From the NCBI RefSeq assembly GCF_026196735.1, contig NZ_JAPHUF010000007.1, positions 310,001 to 374,000 of the forward strand: a stretch of 64,000 nucleotides of DNA, in the 5' to 3' direction. The DNA comes from Sulfurimonas sp. GTDB taxonomy: Bacteria; Campylobacterota; Campylobacteria; Campylobacterales; Sulfurimonadaceae. The notes beneath the pieces were generated by a model. That model did not search any database, was not told the origin of the DNA, and saw nothing but the letters and a program-made list of their open reading frames with translations. Position numbers and translations under genes: made by a program. The first letter of the stretch is position 1. Every line of letters begins with the position of its first letter. Shown in pieces: positions 56,892-64,000 of this stretch.

Positions 56892-57188
56892 TTACAGCAT
56901 ACCAGCTAGCACATTAAAAACATATGTCAAAAGTATGCTTACAACTTGCAAACCTATGATGATAACAAGAGGTGCTAAATCAATGCCATTGAAATTAGTT
57001 TTAATGTAGCTTTTAACCAGGCTGTACGCTGGATTTGTGATTCTATGAAGAAATTGTACTACCGGATTGTATGGATCAGGGTTTACAAAGCTAAGAAGAG
57101 CAGCGATAATAACGACCCATATATAAATCTCAATAATTCCTGTAAAAAGAGAACCTAATTGTAGAACTGCTTGACCTAAATTACTCAT
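56892..57188 (-). CDS. YggT family membrane protein
   Basis: 98 residues with two YggT-type hydrophobic segments (about 15-35 and 70-95) around NPDPYNPVVQFLHRITNPAY, the family hallmark. Function is poorly known; linked to osmotic or division phenotypes. It overlaps gltX by 4 bases. Confidence 0.88.
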   Translation of the reverse strand: MSNLGQAVLQLGSLFTGIIEIYIWVVIIAALLSFVNPDPYNPVVQFLHRITNPAYSLVKSYIKTNFNGIDLAPLVIIIGLQVVSILLTYVFNVLAGML

Positions 57189-58483
57189 TTTACAATCTCT
57201 CCTATATAGTTTTTAATATATTTGTATATTTTAGCAACATCCGGTCCATGTTCGGCTCCAGTAAGCAAAAAACCAAGTGTTTTGGAGAAATCTGCATCTT
57301 TAAGTCCGGATTCTTTCATTATGTGATTTTTAAAATCATCATATTCATCAAAGTAGGGCGCATTTTTAATACTCTCTGTCACTATTTTAGCATCCTCTGT
57401 GAACTCTTTAGGAATCTCTTTTTTTGCAAAGATAGGTGCTATCTTAGATTTTAACTCTTTTGTAGTACTTACTTCTTCAAGATAAACTCTTGCAAGCTCA
57501 CCAATCTCAGCATCAGCAAAACCAACATATCTTGAGAGTTCTTTTGCATCAAGGTTTTTGAGATGTTCTTTGTTGACATGTCTTAACATGTCGATATCAA
57601 AACGAACAGGGAATTTTGATATATTGCTTAAATCAAGCCACTCAATAGCTTCTGACATGTCAAAGATTTCTTTTGGCGGTTTGTTTCCGATGAGAATCAA
57701 ATAGTTAGCGATTGCAGATGGTAAAAACCCTTCCTCTAAAAGCCATTTAACACTAGATGCATCATCTTTTATGCTTACCTCTTCGCCGTTGTCGTTTAAT
57801 ATAGCCGGCAAGTGAGCGTACTCTATTTTTTTCTCGTAAGCAAGTGAATTTCTTATTAACTCCTGTTTAGGAGTGTTTTTTATATGCTCTTCGCTGCGAA
57901 TAACTAAAGATATATCGTTTAACATGTCATCAACAGCACATGCAAAGTCATATGTTGGTGTTTTGTCCTGTGACATAATGACAAAACTATCTAAATCTTC
58001 AGGTTCAAAATTGATTTCACCTTTTATATGGTCTTTTACAACTATCGCTTCATCAGGCTTTTTAACTCTAATGGTAAATGGATTTAAATTATCAATTACT
58101 AACTCATCAGGCAGATTTCTACAAGCATCATCATACAGATATGGTTTTTTTTGCTCTTTTGCTTCTTTGCGCTTTTTCTCAAGCCATTCAGAAGAGCAAA
58201 AGCAGCTAAATGCTTTTTTCTCATGTAGCAGTTGAAGCGCCATTGCCGTATGAAAACGAACATTTTGACTCTGATGTATTACCTGAGAATACTCTATGCC
58301 AAATAAATTTAAAATATCTAGTATTTCATCATCTTTACCCTCTATGTTTTTCTCTTTATCTAAGTCTTCTATACGAACGATTAAATCTTCGTTTCTTTGT
58401 TTTGAAACAATATAGTTAAATAGGGCAACTCTAAGGCTGCCTATGTGCATATCACCAGTTGGACTAGCTGCAAATCTTAACAT
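57185..58483 (-). CDS. gltX: Glutamyl-tRNA synthetase with degenerate KMSKS
   Basis: 432 residues. Class I HIGH motif in AASPTGDMHIGSLR and family segments SPTYDFACAVDDM-type and YAHLPAILND. Where GluRS normally has KMSKRD, the sequence reads EEVSIKDDASSVKWL, so two key lysine positions are changed. The enzyme is otherwise full length and intact. Helicobacter-type genomes carry two gltX genes; this is the GltX1-like one. A stop or frameshift is not present. Confidence 0.88.
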   Translation of the reverse strand: MLRFAASPTGDMHIGSLRVALFNYIVSKQRNEDLIVRIEDLDKEKNIEGKDDEILDILNLFGIEYSQVIHQSQNVRFHTAMALQLLHEKKAFSCFCSSEWLEKKRKEAKEQKKPYLYDDACRNLPDELVIDNLNPFTIRVKKPDEAIVVKDHIKGEINFEPEDLDSFVIMSQDKTPTYDFACAVDDMLNDISLVIRSEEHIKNTPKQELIRNSLAYEKKIEYAHLPAILNDNGEEVSIKDDASSVKWLLEEGFLPSAIANYLILIGNKPPKEIFDMSEAIEWLDLSNISKFPVRFDIDMLRHVNKEHLKNLDAKELSRYVGFADAEIGELARVYLEEVSTTKELKSKIAPIFAKKEIPKEFTEDAKIVTESIKNAPYFDEYDDFKNHIMKESGLKDADFSKTLGFLLTGAEHGPDVAKIYKYIKNYIGEIVK

Positions 58484-58669
58484 TAAAAATCCTAAAAGTT
58501 ATTTTTGTGATTTTAACAAGTTTTTGATTAAATACAAGATGTATGCTTATTATTCTTTCTCCTTCAAACAACTTCTCTAAGATGCTATAAGCACAAAGAT
58601 GATAAAATACAACTCTTATAGTAAAAATTTCAAATCAAAACAAAGTTTCTTTAAAAAGGTTTAATAATA

Positions 58670-60922
58670 ATGAGTCAAAGTAAAGATTTTTTACGCACAA
58701 TAGTTGAAGAGGACTTAAAGTCAGGCAAGTATAAAGAGGTTGTTACAAGATTTCCACCAGAGCCTAATGGATTCCCGCATATTGGACATGCAAAGTCTAT
58801 TTTTATAAATTTTGGAATTGCAAGTGACTACAATGGTCACTGTAACCTGAGAATGGATGATACCAATCCAACTACAGAAGATACGATATATGTTGAGGCT
58901 CTTAAAGATGCTGTAAAATGGCTTGGATTTGACTGGGGCGATGCTGTATATTTTACATCTGATTATTTCTCTAAGATATATGACTATGCTATACAACTCA
59001 TTAAAATGGATAAGGCATATGTTGACAGCCTAACAGAAGATGAGATACGAGAATATCGCGGGACTGTTACAGAGTCAGGCAAGCGCAGCAAATTTGCACA
59101 GCGAAGTATTGAAGAAAATCTAGACCTTTTTGAGCGAATGAAAAAAGGTGAGTTTAAAGATGGCGAGCATGTTCTTAGGGCTAAAATAGACATGTCAGCA
59201 GCAAATATGAAAATGCGTGATCCACTTTTATATCGCATTAGACACGCACATCATTTTAGAGCAGGGGATGAATGGTCTATTTACCCGATGTATGACTTTG
59301 CTCACTGCTTGTCTGACTATATCGAGGGAGTTTCTCACTCTATCTGCACACTAGAGTTTGAAAATAATCGTGATATTTATAATTGGGTACTAGATACGCT
59401 TGGGCTTGAGTTGCCGCGTCCTTATCAGCATGAGTTTGCACGACTTGGCATTAACTATACAGTTATGAGCAAAAGAAAGCTTTTAGAATTAGTTGAAAAT
59501 GGACAAGTTAGTGGCTGGGATGATCCTCGCCTTCCTACAATCGCTGGATATAGAAGAAGAGGGTATACTCCTGAATCTATTTTGAACTTTTGTGATCAAA
59601 TAGGTGTAGCAAAAGCAAACTCAATGGTTGATGTCGCACAACTTGAATTTTGTATAAGAGATGACTTAAATACAAAAGTACCGCGCGTATTAGCAGTGCT
59701 TGATCCTTTAAAAGTGACAATTGAGAATTATGAAGGTCACGAAGAGATTGATGCTCCATACTACCCACATGATGTACCTAAAGAGGGCTCAAGAAAATTG
59801 CCTTTTTCTAAAAATATTTATATTGAAAGAGATGATTTTAAAGAAAATCCTCCAAAAGGTTACTTCCGCCTTACACCTGAGCAACCTGTGAGACTTAGAC
59901 ACGGGTATATTATTACATGTAAAGAAGTTATAAAAGATGCCGGTGGAAATATCTGTGAAATAAAAGCTGAATATCACCCTGATTCAAAAAGCGGCTCAGA
60001 CAGTAGCGGTATCAAGGTTAAAAGTGCTATTCAGTGGGTAAGTGCAAAAGAGGCTAAAAGAGTGGAAGTAAGGTTATATGATAGATTGTTTTCTTGTGAA
60101 GCTCCGGAAGGAATACAAGATTTAAATCCAGACTCTTTACATGTTATAAAAAATGCACTTATTGAACCTGCTGTAATTCTGGATAAACCTGATGAGAGAT
60201 TCCAGTTTGAAAGACAGGGGTATTTTTACGCTGATCCTATTGACTATACGGATGAAAAGCCTGTATTTAATAAAATTGTAGGTCTTAAAGATTCTTGGGG
60301 TAAAAAGACAAAAGCAGACAAACCTACACCAGAGCCTAAAGCACAGGCTAAAAAAGTGCAAGTGGATGGCGAAGTTGTGGCTATGACTGAAGCTGAGCAA
60401 GCACTATTTAATAAATATACTGCTCGTTCGATAAGTATTGAAATTGCAAATACACTGGCTCGTGATGAGAATCTTTCGTCATTCTATGAAGAGACTCTAT
60501 CTGTGCTTAATAGTCCCGTGAGTTTGGCCAACATAGTAGTAAATGAAGTAGCTAGAGAGCTAAAGCAAACGCAAGCAAGTGAGCTAAAATTTAGCGCAGA
60601 TCAAATAGCCGAGCTTGTTAAAATGGTCGATGATGAGACTATCTCAAGTAAAATTGCCAAAGAAGTATTTGAAGAGATGGTTAAAAGCGGAGAAAATCCA
60701 AAAAAAATAGTTGAAGACAAGGGACTTGTGCAGATAAGTGATCCCTCTAAAATTTCACCTATTATTGACGAAATAATTGCAAAAAATCCAGACAATGTAG
60801 CCAAATTCAAAGCAGGTAATACTAAACTTTTAGGCTTCTTTGTCGGACAAGTTTTAAAAGCCACAGGCGGCAAAGCAAACCCGACAGTGGTGAATCAGCT
60901 TGTAGCTGAGAGTTTAAAATAA
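58670..60922 (+). CDS. glnS: Glutaminyl-tRNA synthetase fused to YqeY/GatB-type domain
   Basis: 750 residues. The GlnRS body (about 1-555) has HIGH in PPEPNGFPHIGHAKS and KMSKS-type VMSKRK, and LDPLKVTIENYEG in the anticodon-binding part. A linker rich in Lys/Ala/Pro leads to a ~185-residue C-terminal YqeY/GatB-tail domain (about 565-750; ISSKIAKEVFEEMVKSG, LLGFFVGQVLKATGGKANP). YqeY-like tails aid tRNA binding in Deinococcus-type GlnRS. Helicobacter and Campylobacter lack GlnRS and use GatCAB. Confidence 0.93.
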   Translation: MSQSKDFLRTIVEEDLKSGKYKEVVTRFPPEPNGFPHIGHAKSIFINFGIASDYNGHCNLRMDDTNPTTEDTIYVEALKDAVKWLGFDWGDAVYFTSDYFSKIYDYAIQLIKMDKAYVDSLTEDEIREYRGTVTESGKRSKFAQRSIEENLDLFERMKKGEFKDGEHVLRAKIDMSAANMKMRDPLLYRIRHAHHFRAGDEWSIYPMYDFAHCLSDYIEGVSHSICTLEFENNRDIYNWVLDTLGLELPRPYQHEFARLGINYTVMSKRKLLELVENGQVSGWDDPRLPTIAGYRRRGYTPESILNFCDQIGVAKANSMVDVAQLEFCIRDDLNTKVPRVLAVLDPLKVTIENYEGHEEIDAPYYPHDVPKEGSRKLPFSKNIYIERDDFKENPPKGYFRLTPEQPVRLRHGYIITCKEVIKDAGGNICEIKAEYHPDSKSGSDSSGIKVKSAIQWVSAKEAKRVEVRLYDRLFSCEAPEGIQDLNPDSLHVIKNALIEPAVILDKPDERFQFERQGYFYADPIDYTDEKPVFNKIVGLKDSWGKKTKADKPTPEPKAQAKKVQVDGEVVAMTEAEQALFNKYTARSISIEIANTLARDENLSSFYEETLSVLNSPVSLANIVVNEVARELKQTQASELKFSADQIAELVKMVDDETISSKIAKEVFEEMVKSGENPKKIVEDKGLVQISDPSKISPIIDEIIAKNPDNVAKFKAGNTKLLGFFVGQVLKATGGKANPTVVNQLVAESLK

Positions 60923-60926
60923 TAAA

Positions 60927-61892
60927 CTAACCAAAAAGGCTAGTATTCGTACCAGCCTTTGTACATGTAACTCTGCTAATACCTTCATCTACAATAAGCT
61001 TAATCACTTTATCATAGCTCATCATACTTTTTATTTTGCATGCTTGAGAAAAATATCCAGAGCCGTTTGTTATGGCTGGTAGCATATTGGCTTGCATAAA
61101 AAAACAATGTCCGCTTTTATTTGCTTTTATATCTATTTGTCCAAAATCTCTAATTCCTAAATCAATGTATGCATCTATGGCAAGTTTGTTTACGCTGTTC
61201 ATTACGGCATTGTTTTCAATTTCAACAAGTTTTTCTATATCATCTTTTTTCATTTTCTCGCCCAAAACTCTAAGCCTGCCGCTTGATTTAGGAGGTATTA
61301 CTTCAATAGAAGATATTAATAGTTCATCATCTTTTGTTTTAATGATGGCAACGGTGAACTCTTGTCCATCCAAGTACTCTTCAACTAGAACAGGGATTTG
61401 ATACAAATCATACAATGAAGATACTTTACTCTCAAACTCTGCAAAATTGTTTACAAATGATAAGTTGTCTGTGCTATTTTCAACTGAAGAATCTGAAGGT
61501 TTTAAAAATAGAGGATAGTTGATTGGTAAATCATTGTCTCGTTTATATTCTCCTGGAACTGCTGTAAAAAACCTTGCAGTACTTATGCCCTTATCTTTTA
61601 AGTATAACTTTGCAAGCACTTTATCAGAATCAAATTTCAAAGTCTCTCTTGATGAACCGGAATAATTAATATTATTTTTTTCAAAAAATTCTGAGAGCCA
61701 AATATTATCATCATTCTCGGTAGTAATATATTTTACAGCCAATAAAACTAAATCCGGTTTTCTGTGCACTACATCTTTTAAGTCTTTAAGTGTGTTACAT
61801 ATGCTTAGTTTAGTTGTATATCCTATCTTATTGATAGAATTTAAAATACTTTCGCACGCTTTGTTCTGTGTTGTAATAATTTCTATATTCAT
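60927..61892 (-). CDS. ATP-grasp (D-Ala-D-Ala-ligase-like) protein
   Basis: 321 residues from the ATG at 61892 (a TTG at 61901 is less likely). D-alanine-ligase-type ATP-grasp: NYPLFLKPSDSSVENS (ATP-binding Lys), VLVEEYLDGQEFTVAI, IRDFGQIDIKANKSG, and MQANMLPAITNGSGYFSQA. The last segment has QAN where Ddl has E-x-N, changing a Mg ligand. Substrate unknown; the family ligates carboxyl groups to amines or thiols. Confidence 0.8.
   Translation of the reverse strand: MNIEIITTQNKACESILNSINKIGYTTKLSICNTLKDLKDVVHRKPDLVLLAVKYITTENDDNIWLSEFFEKNNINYSGSSRETLKFDSDKVLAKLYLKDKGISTARFFTAVPGEYKRDNDLPINYPLFLKPSDSSVENSTDNLSFVNNFAEFESKVSSLYDLYQIPVLVEEYLDGQEFTVAIIKTKDDELLISSIEVIPPKSSGRLRVLGEKMKKDDIEKLVEIENNAVMNSVNKLAIDAYIDLGIRDFGQIDIKANKSGHCFFMQANMLPAITNGSGYFSQACKIKSMMSYDKVIKLIVDEGISRVTCTKAGTNTSLFG
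60935..60960. terminator. Hairpin in last codons of ATP-grasp gene, downstream of glnS
   Basis: AAAGGCT (60935-60941), A, GTA, loop TTCG (60946-60949), TAC, C, AGCCTTT (60954-60960): a 7-bp stem, one mismatch, then 3 bp closing a TTCG tetraloop. It lies 13 bases after the glnS stop and inside the last codons of the minus-strand gene, whose T-run runs into its own TAG. Confidence 0.6.
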
Positions 61893-62182
61893 GGTACCCA
61901 ACTTATCTGTTGTAAATAATATATATCGCTTTTAAAAAAAGCTACATTTGATTCGTCACATGTATATGTAAGTAATCAAGGTGTTTGATTGGTGTTGTTC
62001 TATAAAATAAGTTTAAGTAAAATTATAAGTCTGCCATCCCAAAAACAATGGAGCCTACTTGCCAACTTGTATGAAGTAACTAATATGTATATGTTGTATT
62101 ATACTGTGTCCAGCTTATTATTGGCAGCGATTGTGCGTTTAATATAGAAATAGTTTTATAGTTGAAATTTTGTAAAAGTAAG

Positions 62183-62257
62183 TGGTGACCCCGAGGAGAA
62201 TCGAACTCCTGTAACATGGATGAAAACCATGGATCCTGACCGCTAGACGACGGGGCC
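62183..62257 (-). tRNA. tRNA-Glu (anticodon UUC)
   Basis: Reading from 62257 down: acceptor GGCCCCG pairs with CGGGGUC (one G-U), D arm with AGCGGUCAGGA, anticodon stem CAUGG/CCAUG around loop UUUUCAU with anticodon UUC, T arm AGGAG-UUCGAUU-CUCCU, discriminator A and genome-encoded CCA. A -10 TATAAT lies upstream. Confidence 0.96.
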
Positions 62258-62284
62258 ACATACAGTAATGGTTACTGAGCCGAA

Positions 62285-62290
62285 ATTATA
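62285..62290 (-). promoter_or_regulatory. -10 element of tRNA-Glu
   Basis: TATAAT on the minus strand, about 28 bases before the mature tRNA 5' end; no clear -35. Confidence 0.5.
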
Positions 62291-62347
62291 TAGATTTATA
62301 TCTTAATAAAGTATAAAAGGGCTCAGGTTTAGTGAAAATATATAATC

Positions 62348-62893
62348 TTAGTCGTAAAAATTACGAAGTGCTCTGATTATTACAGCATTTTTAGAAATAC
62401 TTTCAGATTTTGCATTTTCATTAACAATTTCATAAAGGTCTAGAGGAAGAGAAATAGAGAATGTTTTTGTTTCAACTTTTTTCTTTTTCGCAATCATAGA
62501 TACAACGCTTGTTAAAAGTTCGATTATCTTTTTTGTGTCAATTGGTTTTTGAATAAAACTGTTTACACCAACTTCAATTGATTCAGATATTTTTTCTATG
62601 TCATTACTCGCAGAAATTACAATAATAATTTGATTAGGATTTATCTCTCTTATTTTTCGTGAAAGTTCTATACCATCCATTTTTGCCATAATAATGTCAA
62701 CAAATACCACATCTGGTTCACTTTTTGAGTATTCTTCTAATGCTTCTTCACCGTTAAAGCATGATTTTACATCTGAAAAAAAGTTTTTGAAAGTCGAACT
62801 TAGTAACTCATTTGCTACTTTTTCATCTTCTACAACCATAGCTGATAATTTTTTTGTTTGTTGCGTTAACTGCACTAAATCTACATTTGTCAT
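62348..62893 (-). CDS. Response regulator with C-terminal ribbon-helix-helix domain
   Basis: 181 residues. Receiver domain (about 14-130): acidic pair EDE near 22-24, phospho-acceptor Asp in VVFVDIIMAKMDG (about 71), Ser/Thr switch in IVISASND and Lys in SFIQKPID. After a Lys-rich linker, residues about 142-181 (KTFSISLPLDLYEIVNENAK, then a second helix ending RNFYD) read as a ribbon-helix-helix DNA-binding domain in place of the usual winged helix or HTH. No histidine kinase is adjacent. Confidence 0.83.
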   Translation of the reverse strand: MTNVDLVQLTQQTKKLSAMVVEDEKVANELLSSTFKNFFSDVKSCFNGEEALEEYSKSEPDVVFVDIIMAKMDGIELSRKIREINPNQIIIVISASNDIEKISESIEVGVNSFIQKPIDTKKIIELLTSVVSMIAKKKKVETKTFSISLPLDLYEIVNENAKSESISKNAVIIRALRNFYD

Positions 62894-63101
62894 AAGAAAT
62901 TCCTTGTTTTAATATATTAAAGGAATTATAGCAGATTATTGAGTAACAAATTAAACAGAATTAGTATTGAATATGTTTGTACTTAACGAAATAGCACGAA
63001 ATAGGGGAGATTAATGCTCAATTTGTTTTTAATCATTATATAAATATAATATTAATAACTGAATAAAACATCACTTTTTTTATTTTTTATAAATTATAAT
63101 C

Positions 63102-63311
63102 TTAATTATTTTGTTTTTTAAACTGCTCTAGCCACTCTAAATCTGCTTCTTTTTCGTTTTCTTTTTGATCAAGCAAAGAATCAATAATACTAATTAATGT
63201 ATCTTCGTCCATAAATTCAAGCAAAGCAGGATTGATATCTGTTTTGTGAATGCCATCATATGTGTTAAGCAGATTCTGTATATCTTTTATTAGTTGTTCT
63301 TTTTTACTCAT
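63102..63311 (-). CDS. Small hypothetical acidic protein
   Basis: 69 residues, helical and charged (MSKKEQLIKDIQNLLNTYDG, ending in a Trp-Leu-Glu-Gln helix). Its ATG overlaps the stop of the gene upstream by 4 bases, so it is co-translated with the glucosaminidase-like gene. Not recognised; possibly a partner of that protein. Confidence 0.6.
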   Translation of the reverse strand: MSKKEQLIKDIQNLLNTYDGIHKTDINPALLEFMDEDTLISIIDSLLDQKENEKEADLEWLEQFKKQNN

Positions 63312-64000
63312 TTATTTCTCCATGCTGTATTAAAACTCATTTTATTGATGTATATATCAGTAGATAATTTGACCAGACCGGCTCTGCTCATAATTAATTT
63401 AGCTTTTTTTGGCCAAGTTTTTCTATAATTAAACGAATGAGGGTGTCCACCTATCATCTCAATAAACTTTTTATTTGTTTGCTCGTTAAATAGAACCTTT
63501 AAACCTTTACTAGAAACTTCTTTGTCAAGCCAAATTCTAGCATCTCTAAATACTTTTACTTTTGAATTGCTTTTAATCCATCTGGTGGCAAAATCGTTTA
63601 AACATGCCTTGCAGGCTTTTTCTTTTAGTTTTTTATCATATTTTAACAGTGCTAGATTTCTTGTAGATCCAGCATATTGTTCTGGCCTATAATCTCTTTT
63701 TAAACTTTTTGGTCTTTGTTTCCATAATAAATCATTTTTAGAGCGTTTTTTAATCTTATTTTCATCAAATAAAATACTTTTACTTGATTTTGAGTAGGGC
63801 AGATATAATGCCGGAAGTTCTCTGTCGCCTTTAAAAGCCCCTAGGCTTAGAATATTTCCGGTAATCTGTGCTACATAGCCACTACCGTAGCCTGACTCCA
63901 ATCCTGCAATCGCCATAATAGCTGCTGGAGGAATTTTATGTTTTAAGCCAACTTCTATAGTATCAGAACTAATATCTGAGTAAAAACTCTTTACATGTTG
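63308..64000 (-). CDS. Glucosaminidase-like (Bax/FlgJ-type) protein, 5' partial
   Basis: The frame stays open to the window end, so the N-terminus is missing; the ATG at 63916 is internal. The visible part includes the glucosaminidase-fold motif PPAAIMAIAGLESGYGSGYV, where the Glu is the expected catalytic acid, and GNILSLGAFKG in place of NNLFGIK. Two Cys and a basic middle follow. Likely a peptidoglycan N-acetylglucosaminidase; the family level is uncertain because the domain is only partly visible. Confidence 0.65.
   Translation of the reverse strand, partial: QHVKSFYSDISSDTIEVGLKHKIPPAAIMAIAGLESGYGSGYVAQITGNILSLGAFKGDRELPALYLPYSKSSKSILFDENKIKKRSKNDLLWKQRPKSLKRDYRPEQYAGSTRNLALLKYDKKLKEKACKACLNDFATRWIKSNSKVKVFRDARIWLDKEVSSKGLKVLFNEQTNKKFIEMIGGHPHSFNYRKTWPKKAKLIMSRAGLVKLSTDIYINKMSFNTAWRNK

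Noticed and set aside
61902..62182. Integration site beside tRNA-Glu
   Set aside because: No integrase, no repeat of the tRNA 3' end and no foreign-looking gene; the 281-base gap holds only a weak ATCAA/TTGAT inverted repeat.

Overview
The window is AT-rich, densely coding chromosomal DNA from a member of the Campylobacterota (formerly Epsilonproteobacteria), most likely a free-living Sulfurimonas-type organism. The evidence is the family-level content: a long-form DapD, a short-form N-acetylglutamate synthase, a CiaD-like protein, a small-form adenylate kinase, nadK close to a short recN, kdsC-lptC-lptA-engB, and a flgF-flgG pair with a sigma-54 promoter. The genus is an inference; no 16S gene is present. 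I see no insertion sequence, prophage, integrase or CRISPR array.

Layout. 1-2.6 kb: 3' part of hemL, an AtpZ/AtpI-like gene and a membrane protein, convergent with a PAS-like protein. 2.6-6.3 kb: rpoD (minus) divergent from sigma-54-driven flgF-flgG. 6.3-10 kb: leuD-leuB, a small protein, a CiaD-like gene, purU, trmL and a 50-residue membrane protein in one tightly overlapping run. 10-12.6 kb: an unmarked 27-codon gene divergent from a LexA/CI-type self-cleaving regulator, then an NlpC/P60 lipoprotein and a mini rod-like flagellar protein. 12.7-16.7 kb: dapD, an ankyrin protein, a small RHH-like protein, a DUF6166-HTH protein, a 41-residue membrane protein and a MoCF-domain protein. 16.7-23.7 kb: two diverged RND/MMPL permeases flanking a LolA-like periplasmic protein and a DUF1302-like outer-membrane protein. 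23.7-31.9 kb: rhlE, a TIGR03546/TIGR03545-like fusion, a PPOX-fold flavoprotein, two different adenylate kinases, aspS and a thioredoxin-like protein. 32-38.5 kb: a probable motility-associated protein, nadK, a Sel1 protein, recN, tatD, a LysM transglycosylase and rlpA. 38.5-43.9 kb: hisB, kdsC, lptC, lptA, engB, argA, an MreD-position membrane protein and mrdA. 43.9-51.3 kb: a 31-bp tandem hairpin repeat, a CaCA antiporter, ybeY, a YjfB-like protein, queC, a YgjP-like metallopeptidase, a DUF4015 glycosidase, an orphan TRAP binding protein and two poorly known proteins. 51-64 kb: metG, fbp, mobB, slt, yggT, gltX, a glnS-YqeY fusion, an ATP-grasp protein, tRNA-Glu, a REC-RHH response regulator and a partial glucosaminidase-like gene.

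Most of the window is housekeeping: envelope biogenesis (LPS transport, murein synthases and hydrolases), flagella, amino-acid biosynthesis and aminoacyl-tRNA synthetases. The most interesting signal is regulatory. The S24-type regulator at 10217 sits behind a consensus promoter embedded in an imperfect dyad, and 22 of 26 bases of the left part of that dyad recur upstream of recN, a classical SOS gene. Campylobacterota are known for lacking canonical LexA, so this may be an alternative DNA-damage regulon that also includes the small divergent peptide gene. This is a hypothesis from sequence reading alone.
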